48,865 nucleotides of DNA from Rickettsiales bacterium. GTDB taxonomy: Bacteria; Pseudomonadota; Alphaproteobacteria; Rickettsiales; SXRF01. The translations under genes and the position numbers were made by a program. The DNA lies in contig SXRF01000091.1 of NCBI GenBank assembly GCA_005792635.1, forward strand, positions 1 through 48,865, written 5' to 3'. The notes under the pieces were generated by a model. It was not told the DNA's origin and did not search any database. It worked only from the letters and a program-made list of their open reading frames with translations. Of this stretch, positions 33,753-40,330 are shown in pieces (position 1 is the first letter of the stretch; each line of letters opens with the position of its first letter).

Positions 33753-34085
33753 TTATAGGCTTTTAACCAATGAAGCAGCGGGAGCTGTCATAGTCTTTAC
33801 GCTCTGGAAAAGCTCTGGTTGCTTGGGATTGCTATCAACCAAGTTGTTCTCTGGAGTGACAAACATAATTGACTCAATGGTGTCGCGCTCAGGAGCTTTG
33901 ATTTTGAATTTAATCCTAGTGAGCATCTCACCATCAAGTTTAGGCTTAAGGCTGATTTCTAGCGTCAGCTTACCTTCTTTTTGAAATTTGCTTACTGCAT
34001 CCACTAAACCGTGCATTTTTTCGCTTAATTGTGCGTCCAGATGCCCAGCCTTAAACTCTTTGAGGAAATTATAGAATTGTGTCAT
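33753..34085 (-). CDS. Hypothetical early protein beside DUF2303
   Basis: 110 residues, charged with alternating beta/helix pattern (KEGKLTLEISLKPKLDGEML, RIKFKIKAPERDTIESIMFV). Many early-region DUF2303 genes have a similar partner, so they may act together. No domain is recognised. Confidence 0.6.
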   Translation of the reverse strand: MTQFYNFLKEFKAGHLDAQLSEKMHGLVDAVSKFQKEGKLTLEISLKPKLDGEMLTRIKFKIKAPERDTIESIMFVTPENNLVDSNPKQPELFQSVKTMTAPAASLVKSL

Positions 34086-34146
34086 ATTGATAAGTCCTTA
34101 TAATAATTGTTAATATTATTTTTCTTCGTTGTTTTTTACTTATTCA

Positions 34147-34632
34147 TCACACTGTCCCTTTCGTTTCGTTGTTGACAAATGGCATGATGAGCTGTTTGGC
34201 GATTCGCGCTGCTTGCTCCACATCGTCAATTTCTTTCATCGCTTCTACCGCTTCATTATGCGTAATTCGCTTACCACCATCGGATGTCGCGCTGGTGAAC
34301 AGCAAAACCTTGGCACTGCACTCACCAAGTTCTTTGCTGATTTGTAAAATTTGCTGGGTAATGCTGCGCTTTGGCGCGGTCGGCTCGGGTGCGTGGAAAC
34401 TCCGCATGAAGAATGCGGTGATTGGCGGAATTGCGCCAGTTGCTTCAAAATAGGCTTGGTCAAGCGCGAAACATTGCTGCAAATTCAGCATAAAATCATC
34501 ATCAGGGTCGCTCGCTTTGTAAAGCAAGCTAGCCGATTTCCCCAAAACCTTCGCGCAAGGCTCAACTCCCAGCTCCGCCATAATCAGCGTCATAGCATGA
34601 TGAATAGTGTCAGGAATGCGTGGCTTGCTCAT
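34147..34632 (-). CDS. CII-like phage regulator
   Basis: 161 residues. The N-terminal LIMAELGVEPCAKVLGKSAS and DDDFMLNLQQCFALDQAYFE match CII-like helix-turn-helix regulators of alphaproteobacterial phages. It would activate lysogeny or early genes. Its ATG overlaps the preceding ORF (ATGA). The C-terminal half is a helical tail with VEQAARIAKQLIMPF. Confidence 0.7.
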   Translation of the reverse strand: MSKPRIPDTIHHAMTLIMAELGVEPCAKVLGKSASLLYKASDPDDDFMLNLQQCFALDQAYFEATGAIPPITAFFMRSFHAPEPTAPKRSITQQILQISKELGECSAKVLLFTSATSDGGKRITHNEAVEAMKEIDDVEQAARIAKQLIMPFVNNETKGTV

Positions 34633-35108
34633 GCTGCACCACCTTCAGCGTTGGCGGAGGGATTGCCTCCGCCGCTGCCTTCCCCTATAGTTCGGTCGCT
34701 CTGACTAGGAGCAAACAACCAACTAAAAGGAGAATTCAATGTTAGATGATGAGCAAATAGCGAAAGTTGAACGAGTGATAACCCGAGTGATATTAGAACA
34801 AATTGCTGTTGTCGCGCTATCAAGCTTACCAAACGAAGGGAGGCAGAACTTAATGAATCAATTTCAAAATTTTTCTCCTGAGATGTATGGAGCAACTGCT
34901 GAGCAAAAGGCTGGTGTCCAGAAATCTGTTCAGAATTTTTGGAAGGATTTAGACAAAGCACTTTCTCATCATGACCTTCCTCAGTCGGATTAAAAATACC
35001 ACCCCTACGCATCTGGTTACTAGCTTCTTCGGCATAAACCCTACCCACGGAGTTTTCTGCAACTTTGGTAAGTTGCTCCAGCAATTCTTTGTATGATGGT
35101 TCGCTCAT
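34629..35108 (-). CDS. ORF with a tape-measure C-terminal peptide (partly shadow of opposite gene)
   Basis: A 159-codon ORF fixed by ATGA overlaps on both sides (with the Cro-like gene and the CII-like gene), which argues it is real. Residues 8-40 (LLEQLTKVAENSVGRVYAEE to FNP) match the tape measure C-terminus at 25 of 33 positions. The middle of the ORF reads like the antisense of the 34739-34993 gene and is not convincing protein. The last 20 residues (GEGSGGGNPSANAEGGAA) are again plausible. The original small gene was probably disrupted by an inserted opposite-strand cassette. Confidence 0.5.
   Translation of the reverse strand: MSEPSYKELLEQLTKVAENSVGRVYAEEASNQMRRGGIFNPTEEGHDEKVLCLNPSKNSEQISGHQPFAQQLLHTSQEKNFEIDSLSSASLRLVSLIARQQQFVLISLGLSLVQLSLFAHHLTLNSPFSWLFAPSQSDRTIGEGSGGGNPSANAEGGAA
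34653..34691 (+). promoter_or_regulatory. Promoter with palindrome over its -35 box
   Basis: TTGCCT (34663-34668), 17 bp, TATAGT (34686-34691). A perfect 8-bp inverted repeat GGCGGAGG / CCTCCGCC (34653-34660, 34666-34673) with a 5-bp gap covers the -35 box, so it looks like an operator. The palindrome differs from the GGTAA-type operators of the immunity region, suggesting a different regulator. Confidence 0.6.
34739..34993 (+). CDS. Opposite-strand moron-like small protein
   Basis: 84 residues, starting at an ATG preceded by AAGGAGA at ideal distance and by a good sigma70-like promoter. Amphipathic helices (VERVITRVILEQIAVVALSS, AEQKAGVQKSVQNFWKDLDK), acidic overall, no signal or membrane segment. 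It lies on the plus strand within the leftward early operon, inside the 34629-35108 ORF, and its codons read as natural protein. It is likely expressed from the prophage in the lysogen. Function unknown; immunity or superinfection exclusion is a guess from position. Confidence 0.7.
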   Translation: MLDDEQIAKVERVITRVILEQIAVVALSSLPNEGRQNLMNQFQNFSPEMYGATAEQKAGVQKSVQNFWKDLDKALSHHDLPQSD

Positions 35109-35338
35109 TCTAAACCACCTGTGATATTGGAATGGTTAATTGTGGTTAAATGTGGCATATTATTTGCAAACCAGTTCATTACTTTTTGATAGGTTTTTGT
35201 TGTGCATCCACCACCTGCTTCTATGCGGTCAAAGAATTTTCCGTCATTTACGATGGTGGTTGCTAGAGTTGAACGCGCTTTACCTGTCTGCTTGCAATAA
35301 GCATCAGCGGCATTGAGCATATTTTTTGTAAAATCCAT
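35105..35338 (-). CDS. Cro-like phage repressor
   Basis: A 77-residue protein divergent from the CI-like gene, with a lambda-repressor-type HTH; KFFDRIEAGGGCTTKTYQKV matches alphaproteobacterial phage Cro-like proteins. It heads the leftward operon and overlaps the next ORF by ATGA. It probably competes with the repressor for the operators at 35376-35413. Confidence 0.72.
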   Translation of the reverse strand: MDFTKNMLNAADAYCKQTGKARSTLATTIVNDGKFFDRIEAGGGCTTKTYQKVMNWFANNMPHLTTINHSNITGGLE

Positions 35339-35370
35339 TACTTTACCTATGGGGATGTGAAGACTTCGCT

Positions 35371-35413
35371 ATATTCGGTAAATAAACCGTATTTGTCAAC
35401 GGTAATTTTACCT
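35371..35413 (-). promoter_or_regulatory. Leftward early promoter with two repressor operators
   Basis: On the minus strand TTGACA (35399-35394) is followed after 17 bp by GAATAT (35376-35371). Between the boxes lies the palindrome CGGTAAATAAACCG (35376-35389). A second palindrome, GGTAATTTTACC (35401-35412), abuts the -35 box. Both match the palindromes near 37.6 kb. The repressor gene begins 39 nt on the other side and may be autoregulated by the same sites. Confidence 0.75.
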
Positions 35414-35451
35414 AATGACATAATATTTTTAATTAGGGAAAATCCCGAACT

Positions 35452-36096
35452 ATGAAAACAATTCTAAGTCGCGAACAAAAAATAGATTTTATCCAACAAC
35501 GCATGAAAGAGCTTGGGCTTAATCAGCGTAGCGTTGCGCTGTCAGCTGGTCTTCACGAAGATGCGTTACGCAATTTTTTTCGTGGCAAAAGCAAAAATCT
35601 ACGCTCTGATATTTACGAAAAGCTTATGGATGTTTTGCAGCCAAATGAGGAAGTTGTTTTACATTCTCATAAAGGAGAAGAAGAAACCACTCGTATCCCT
35701 GTTTATGACATAAGGGCATCAGCAGGCGGTGGAGTGGTAATTCAAGAAGAAAATATCCTTTATCACACGACATTTAGTTTGGATTTTTTACGGCGGGTGA
35801 GCAGTTCTCCACTGGAAATGCTGTCAGTGATTACTGTGGATGGTGATAGTATGCAGCCCACATTATCACCAGAAGATACTGTGTTGATTGACCGCTCGCA
35901 AATCACTCCCAAAAAAGATGGCATTTATGTTTTGCGTTATGATAATTCTTTGTTGGTAAAGCGTTTAAGCTATGACCCGCAACGGCGCATAGTGACAATT
36001 ATCAGTGATAATGACCGCTACCCACCGCGTGATATTAGCGATCTAGATTGCTTACAAATAATTGGCAGAGTTTTATGGTTAGGGCGCAGGGTATAG
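35452..36096 (+). CDS. CI-type repressor, LexA-like S24 peptidase
   Basis: 214 residues. The N-terminal helix-turn-helix (LGLNQRSVALSAGLHEDALR, 21-40) binds operators; the C-terminal S24 domain has Ser133 in VDGDSMQPTL, Lys170 in LLVKRL and an Ala91-Gly92 cleavage bond (ASAGGG). RecA-stimulated self-cleavage would end lysogeny after DNA damage. It is the first rightward gene of the immunity region, divergent from cro. Confidence 0.93.
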   Translation: MKTILSREQKIDFIQQRMKELGLNQRSVALSAGLHEDALRNFFRGKSKNLRSDIYEKLMDVLQPNEEVVLHSHKGEEETTRIPVYDIRASAGGGVVIQEENILYHTTFSLDFLRRVSSSPLEMLSVITVDGDSMQPTLSPEDTVLIDRSQITPKKDGIYVLRYDNSLLVKRLSYDPQRRIVTIISDNDRYPPRDISDLDCLQIIGRVLWLGRRV

Positions 36097-36121
36097 GAAA
36101 CCTAAATAATCGAGGTGAATA

Positions 36122-36967
36122 ATGTCAGAAAATGAAAAATTGATTGTGTTTAACCAAAAATCAATCCGTCGCATTTTGCATAAAAATAAATGGTGGTTTT
36201 CAGTAATTGATGTTGTCGGAGCTTTAACGGATAGTATTGATGCTGGGGCGTATTGGCGCAAGCTAAAACAGCGTCTAAACGAGGAAGAAAGTGAGGTCGT
36301 GACATTTTGTCACGGACTGAAACTAGAAGCATCGGATGGGAAAAAATATGTTACCGATTGCGCCAATACCGAGTCACTTTTTCGCATAATTCAATCAATC
36401 CCTTCTCCCAAAGCTGAGCCTTTTAAGCAATGGTTAGCAAAAGTTGGGTATGAGAGAATCCAAGAAATAGAAGACCCAGAACTAGCAAGTAAGAGAGCAA
36501 AGGCTTTATATAAAGCCAAAGGTTATAGTGAGGATTGGATAGAAAAACGGATGCGGAGCATCGCCATTCGTGAAGAACTTACCGATGAGTGGAAAAATAG
36601 AGGTGTAAAGGAGAGCAAGGAGTTTTCTATACTCACCGCCGAAATTTCCAAAGCAGCGTTTGGAATGCCTCCTTCTGAGTATAAAAAGCATAAAAACCTA
36701 AAGCGAGAAAATCTGCGTGATCATATGAATGATTTAGAGCTAATTTTTTCAATGCTTGGTGAAGCCTCAACCACCGAAATCACTCGCAACAAAGATGCAA
36801 AAGGTTTTCGTGAAAATTATCAAGCTGCACAAGAAGGTGGCAGCATTGCAGGTAATGCCCGCAAGGAGCTTGAAACTAAAAGCGGTCGCCCTGTAATCAG
36901 CAAACAAAATTATTTGCCAAAAACTAAAGGCAAAAGATTGGTAAAAAAACGAGAGGAATTAAAATAG
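36122..36967 (+). CDS. BRO-family phage antirepressor
   Basis: 281 residues. The N-terminal BRO-N domain (KNKWWFSVIDVVGALTDSID, residues 20-40; VVTFCHGLKLEASDGKKYVT) binds DNA; the long helical C-terminus (KGYSEDWIEKRMRSIAIREE) resembles DinD-like proteins of prophages. It follows the repressor by 26 nt and may antagonise it or be induced with it. A strong Shine-Dalgarno (GGAGG) lies after it for the lipoprotein. Confidence 0.85.
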   Translation: MSENEKLIVFNQKSIRRILHKNKWWFSVIDVVGALTDSIDAGAYWRKLKQRLNEEESEVVTFCHGLKLEASDGKKYVTDCANTESLFRIIQSIPSPKAEPFKQWLAKVGYERIQEIEDPELASKRAKALYKAKGYSEDWIEKRMRSIAIREELTDEWKNRGVKESKEFSILTAEISKAAFGMPPSEYKKHKNLKRENLRDHMNDLELIFSMLGEASTTEITRNKDAKGFRENYQAAQEGGSIAGNARKELETKSGRPVISKQNYLPKTKGKRLVKKREELK

Positions 36968-36980
36968 GAGGTATATATTT

Positions 36981-37583
36981 ATGAAGAAGATTTTATTAAT
37001 ATCCACCCTAACATTGTTAATAGCTTGTAATTCCAATAAGTCCCCTGAACTGAAAAGCCATATTATACCTACTAGGTCATGTAAAATAGTTGATGGATAT
37101 TCAGTTTCAGAAAACTTAGGAAAAAATGCGGTTATAGCTAATAGTCAGAGTAAGGATTGCAACAATATTTCTGCCATTACAGAAGATTGGTTAGTGAATT
37201 GTGAAAATGATATGATAACAGACAAACGCAAATGCAGGATGTCAAGGTTTGACAAAAAATATGGAACAGAACTCGTTCAAGCATTAATTATTCTAAATTC
37301 AGAAAAGGGCAATGTATTATGTATTGGCGAGGAGCATTTCCCCAATAAATCATCTCAAATAAGAATAGATAATAACACTCCATTTACAACTTCAGATAAA
37401 GATGGGTGTTTTTCTTATAAGCCAAGTAAAAATATAATTAATCAATTACTTAGTGGGCAGGAAATAAAAATCCGCTTTTATCAATGGCCATATGATGGGT
37501 ACAAAGATATTAAATTTTTAACATCTGGATTCTCACAGTCATTAAAAACAATGAATGATTTAAGTAAAAGCAATAACTTATAA
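36981..37583 (+). CDS. Prophage-encoded lipoprotein of unknown function
   Basis: 200 residues with a lipobox LIAC (Cys16) after a short hydrophobic signal (ILLISTLTLLIAC). The mature part is polar with Cys pairs (ENDMITDKRKCRMSRF), so it may be disulphide-linked. It lies after the repressor and antirepressor, so is probably made in the lysogen: a moron that alters the outer membrane, for example a superinfection-exclusion or receptor-masking lipoprotein. Noticeably AT-rich. Confidence 0.65.
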   Translation: MKKILLISTLTLLIACNSNKSPELKSHIIPTRSCKIVDGYSVSENLGKNAVIANSQSKDCNNISAITEDWLVNCENDMITDKRKCRMSRFDKKYGTELVQALIILNSEKGNVLCIGEEHFPNKSSQIRIDNNTPFTTSDKDGCFSYKPSKNIINQLLSGQEIKIRFYQWPYDGYKDIKFLTSGFSQSLKTMNDLSKSNNL

Positions 37584-37590
37584 AATAATA

Positions 37591-37642
37591 GGTAATTATA
37601 CCGAATTTTGCTATTGACATACGGTAAAATTACCGTAACAAT
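37591..37642 (+). promoter_or_regulatory. Rightward operon promoter with two repressor operators
   Basis: TTGACA (37614-37619), 17 bp, AACAAT (37637-37642). The palindrome ACGGTAAAATTACCGT (37621-37636) lies exactly between the boxes, as in the leftward promoter, and GGTAATTATACC (37591-37602) lies upstream. These match the sites at 35376-35412. The arrangement predicts strong repression by the CI-like protein. Confidence 0.75.
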
Positions 37643-37644
37643 AG

Positions 37645-37672
37645 CCTCCATAACGCACTTATGGAGGTTTTT
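37645..37672 (+). terminator. Terminator-like hairpin covering the first Shine-Dalgarno
   Basis: A perfect 9-bp stem CCTCCATAA / TTATGGAGG with a 5-nt loop is followed by TTTTT and directly by ATG 37673. The 3' arm contains the gene's Shine-Dalgarno (GGAGG). Read-through from the upstream lysogeny genes would form it fully and stop or hide the site. A transcript starting near 37649 would lose the 5' arm. Confidence 0.6.
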
Positions 37673-37837
37673 ATGTCTGAGAATAATCAAAAGCAAAAAC
37701 TGGATAGCATCCCTCTGGATGTTTCCTCTGCCAATCGCTTCGCGGCGGATTTCGCCCGTATTTTTCAGCCGCGCCCAATAACCAGCCCTGCGGTGTTGCT
37801 GCTCACTCATAAACTGGGGGCGGGCGATGCAAAATAG
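37673..37837 (+). CDS. Small early protein, first gene of the rightward operon
   Basis: 54 residues; start fixed by GGAGG in the hairpin. Polar with a hydrophobic end (PAVLLLTHKLGAGD). Overlaps the next gene by 11 nt. Unknown family. Confidence 0.6.
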   Translation: MSENNQKQKLDSIPLDVSSANRFAADFARIFQPRPITSPAVLLLTHKLGAGDAK

Positions 37838-37991
37838 ATTAATCACCACGCGCGGCGAATTCATCGGTGAAATAGCCGCCTGCATAAGCATGATGATATT
37901 TTTATTTGTGCTATTGATTTTCGGCAACGCCATCATTCCCAGCCAGACATCAATGCACAGCGAAGCAAGCTATCGGGAGGCAAAGCAGTGA
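37827..37991 (+). CDS. Small membrane protein (54 residues)
   Basis: One transmembrane helix (about 14-37, IAACISMMIFLFVLLIFGNA) with a basic N-terminus (MQNRLITTRGE). Overlaps both neighbours. Unknown function; one of several membrane microproteins of this operon. Confidence 0.6.
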   Translation: MQNRLITTRGEFIGEIAACISMMIFLFVLLIFGNAIIPSQTSMHSEASYREAKQ

Positions 37992-38278
37992 TTTATCAAG
38001 AAACTTTTATGCACTTGCCTATATCGGCTCGCTTTCGCGCCATCCGCACCGCGCTGCAAGAACGCCGCTCGCCAGAAATGCCCCAGCTATTGGAGCATCT
38101 GCGGCTTATTGAGGAAGAAAATAGCAATTTGCGCCATCAAAATGAAAAGGCGGGGGAGGCGGCGTTTGCCGCGCTGGCGGAAATACTCCACCAAGACGCG
38201 GTGATTAAAGGACAAAAACGACTGCTTGACGGAATTGTGGCGGGCGACATCGTCAGGAAGGAAAGCGCAGCATGCTGA
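37988..38278 (+). CDS. Small coiled-coil protein
   Basis: 96 residues from GTG 37988 (TGA overlap with the membrane gene); an ATG start at 38009 would give a shorter protein with similar sense. A predicted coiled coil spans EMPQLLEHLRLIEEENSNLR. Unknown function. Confidence 0.6.
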   Translation: MIYQETFMHLPISARFRAIRTALQERRSPEMPQLLEHLRLIEEENSNLRHQNEKAGEAAFAALAEILHQDAVIKGQKRLLDGIVAGDIVRKESAAC

Positions 38279-38370
38279 CTAAAATCAGAAACCATAAGTT
38301 CTTTCTATTGGCATATCTAGCAGTGTGGATTTGGTGCTGCGTGGGTATTTTGTGGATAATTTCGCAATGA
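38272..38370 (+). CDS. 32-residue membrane microprotein
   Basis: A short ORF starting MLTKIRNHK and carrying one hydrophobic helix FFLLAYLAVWIWCCVGILWI. Overlaps its neighbours by a few nucleotides, so it is probably real despite its length. Unknown function. Confidence 0.5.
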   Translation: MLTKIRNHKFFLLAYLAVWIWCCVGILWIISQ

Positions 38371-38486
38371 AACCCTCTGCCATAGTCGGAGCGGTGGCGG
38401 GTTGGTCGTGTCTAGTGGCAATCGTAGCGTTGCCAGTTATGGGGTTTGTCGCAACTGTTAAAACAAATGAAAGGAAGAAAAGATGA
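38367..38486 (+). CDS. 39-residue membrane microprotein
   Basis: One hydrophobic helix (AIVGAVAGWSCLVAIVALPV) with a basic tail (TNERKKR). The stop overlaps the next ATG (ATGA). Unknown function. Confidence 0.5.
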   Translation: MKPSAIVGAVAGWSCLVAIVALPVMGFVATVKTNERKKR

Positions 38487-38857
38487 CTGCTATTTTATCA
38501 CAAGAGCTAGCTATGAAAATTTTTAATGCCCACTCAGAAATACTCAGGGCAAATAAATTACTTGATGAGATAAACATTTATCTTAGCAAAAGCGAAGATA
38601 ACGAACCTACAGAAGTTTTACGAGATGCTTTTGGTCGCCAGCAACACAAATTAGAACTTGGCATACCCTCTGGTCATAGCTCGCGCTCAATAATTAGTCT
38701 TAGTCCACAATTGGGCAAATACATAATTGAAGCACATTTATCTGATATGGAAAAAGAGTTAAAAGAGCTTTCATTAGCCGCCGCCCTAAGTTTAGGGCGG
38801 AACTCGTTGAAAGATGACCATTTTGGCAATTACACTTATGGAATTCGCAACTGTTAA
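38483..38857 (+). CDS. Hypothetical early protein (124 residues)
   Basis: Helical protein (IFNAHSEILRANKLLDEINI, SDMEKELKELSLAAALSLGR), AGGAAG upstream of its ATG. Unknown family. Confidence 0.55.
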   Translation: MTAILSQELAMKIFNAHSEILRANKLLDEINIYLSKSEDNEPTEVLRDAFGRQQHKLELGIPSGHSSRSIISLSPQLGKYIIEAHLSDMEKELKELSLAAALSLGRNSLKDDHFGNYTYGIRNC

Positions 38858-38871
38858 AAGGAGCAAAGAAC

Positions 38872-39036
38872 ATGGAGCTAACGGACGAAATGCAGAATAA
38901 AATCGTGATTGCCAGTGTGATTATTATCGTTTTCACCGTGCTGTTTTGCTGGATGCAGGGCGATAAACCAGCCGATATATACCCAAATGGCAGCTACACG
39001 CCACGGGATGAGTTATTAACATTAAGCGAGAGGTAG
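38872..39036 (+). CDS. 54-residue membrane protein ending in the repeat
   Basis: One transmembrane helix (about 10-30, KIVIASVIIIVFTVLFCWMQ). The C-terminal TLSER stop is encoded by the left copy of the 25-bp repeat (39018-39042). Strong AAGGAG in front of its ATG. Unknown function. Confidence 0.6.
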   Translation: MELTDEMQNKIVIASVIIIVFTVLFCWMQGDKPADIYPNGSYTPRDELLTLSER

Positions 39037-39042
39037 GTTATG
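39018..39042 (+). repeat. Left copy of a 25-bp direct repeat flanking the ASCH-like gene
   Basis: An exact 25-bp repeat, again at 39630-39654. It contains the end of the upstream gene (codons for LSER and stop), a GAGAGG Shine-Dalgarno and the ATG of the next gene. The repeats border a 612-bp cassette. Confidence 0.88.
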
Positions 39043-39648
39043 AAAGCGCGTCCGATATTATTTTCTACGCCAATGGTTCTCGCCCTGCTGGAAGGACGGA
39101 AAACACAGACGCGGAGGATTATTAAACCGCAGCCAATTGTTAAGGAAAACAACTGGCAATTTTATCCAAAATCACCATTTTCAAGGGCTGGTGTTAACAT
39201 ACCACTTAACATTTCTGATATGTCCCCTTACGGAAAAGTTGGCGATTTGCTATGGGTAAGAGAAACTGCATCTTTCTGGATAAAAGATGGAAAACCAGAA
39301 AAGATTATGAACTATCGCGCGGATTATATCCCTAACATTGAAGAAATCAATGCTCCTAGATGGGAGAAACAAGAATGGCGACCCTCCATCCACATGCCGC
39401 GCTGGGCTTCGCGCCTGACGCTTGAAATCACCGCTGTGCGCGTGGAAAGATTGTTGGATATTACCCAACGAGATGCAGTTGCGGAAGGGATAAAGCCGCT
39501 ACAGGGGAATGCAATAAGAGGATTTTGCGATTTATGGAAATCTATTAATGGCGAAAGTTCATGGGCTACAAACCCTTGGGTTTGGGTGATTGAATTTAAG
39601 GTTCACCATGAAAATGTGGATTCGCTAACAACATTAAGCGAGAGGTAG
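39040..39648 (+). CDS. ASCH-domain-like phage protein
   Basis: 202 residues. The start KARPILFSTPMVLALLEGRK and later TQTRRIIKPQP match the ASCH-like proteins common in phage early regions, a fold related to RNA-binding PUA domains. A role in translation or nucleotide sensing is suspected but unproven. It sits between exact 25-bp repeats, so it may be a movable cassette. Confidence 0.7.
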   Translation: MKARPILFSTPMVLALLEGRKTQTRRIIKPQPIVKENNWQFYPKSPFSRAGVNIPLNISDMSPYGKVGDLLWVRETASFWIKDGKPEKIMNYRADYIPNIEEINAPRWEKQEWRPSIHMPRWASRLTLEITAVRVERLLDITQRDAVAEGIKPLQGNAIRGFCDLWKSINGESSWATNPWVWVIEFKVHHENVDSLTTLSER

Positions 39649-39654
39649 GTTATG
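39630..39654 (+). repeat. Right copy of the 25-bp direct repeat
   Basis: Exact copy of 39018-39042, covering the ASCH-like gene's stop region, a Shine-Dalgarno and the ATG of the CxxCxGxG protein. A copy at each end allows deletion or exchange of the 612-bp unit by homologous recombination. Confidence 0.88.
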
Positions 39655-39825
39655 CCTCACTTGATTGAATGCCAATCATGCAAAGGTAAAGGGCATATAT
39701 TTAACCCATTATGGCTACTTTGTGTTGTCGCAATTCCTAGCGCGATATTCGGTAGGAATAATAGAAATAATCATACGCGCGTGGAATGTGAACAATGCGA
39801 TGGAAGGGGGTATATTAGGTTATGA
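39652..39825 (+). CDS. CxxCxGxG zinc-knuckle membrane-like protein
   Basis: 57 residues. Two DnaJ-type zinc motifs, CQSCKGKG (7-14) and CEQCDGRG (46-53), flank a hydrophobic stretch (FNPLWLLCVVAIPSAIF). The pair likely binds one zinc, folding the protein into a hairpin at the membrane. Unknown function. Overlaps the next gene. Confidence 0.6.
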   Translation: MPHLIECQSCKGKGHIFNPLWLLCVVAIPSAIFGRNNRNNHTRVECEQCDGRGYIRL

Positions 39826-40121
39826 CAAATGAAAATTTTACTGTTTTGGATGATTTTCCAAAATTCGAACAGAAAAATCAGTACCAGTGGGCAACTCATA
39901 AATTGGAGGAGAGCGATGATGAAGGTTATAATTATTTTCTAGGGCTTTATGCTTACCCAAATGACGATGCGTGGCGCGTAGCTGGTTGTGATGCTATTAA
40001 TAAATACGGAGAAAATAAAGGGTTTGAACCATATTTGCTTTGCCAAGCACAAGCGGAAAAAACAGCAATGCGTATATGCCTTAATCACATGAATAAAAAA
40101 TTAATGGAGAGCGTTATATGA
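39822..40121 (+). CDS. Hypothetical early protein (99 residues)
   Basis: Acidic protein (FTVLDDFPKFEQKNQYQWAT, YAYPNDDAWRVAGCDAINKY). No family is recognised. Starts in the stop of the zinc-knuckle gene and ends in the start of the next. Confidence 0.55.
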   Translation: MTNENFTVLDDFPKFEQKNQYQWATHKLEESDDEGYNYFLGLYAYPNDDAWRVAGCDAINKYGENKGFEPYLLCQAQAEKTAMRICLNHMNKKLMESVI

Positions 40122-40330
40122 GCTGCTATTCAATAGGTTTTATGCGCGAGAACGGGGATTTCCAGATACTCGCCACGCTGAATAATGAGGATGATATTTT
40201 CTGCCACGCTTTTTTCAAAGATGTCGCCGAACGCCTAAAACAAGATTTCAAGGAGACACTTGAAAAAGATGTGCAAATTTTGGAACGCCAAGACGCGTCG
40301 TATCGTGTGGACTTGGGGGAGGCTGTATAA
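40118..40330 (+). CDS. Small early protein, copy A of a paralogue pair
   Basis: 70 residues. It shares the start CYSIGFMRENGDFQILATLN and the end ILERQDASYRVDLGE with 40479-40706. Probably an alpha-beta protein. Overlaps the membrane gene by 1 nt. Unknown function. Confidence 0.6.
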   Translation: MSCYSIGFMRENGDFQILATLNNEDDIFCHAFFKDVAERLKQDFKETLEKDVQILERQDASYRVDLGEAV

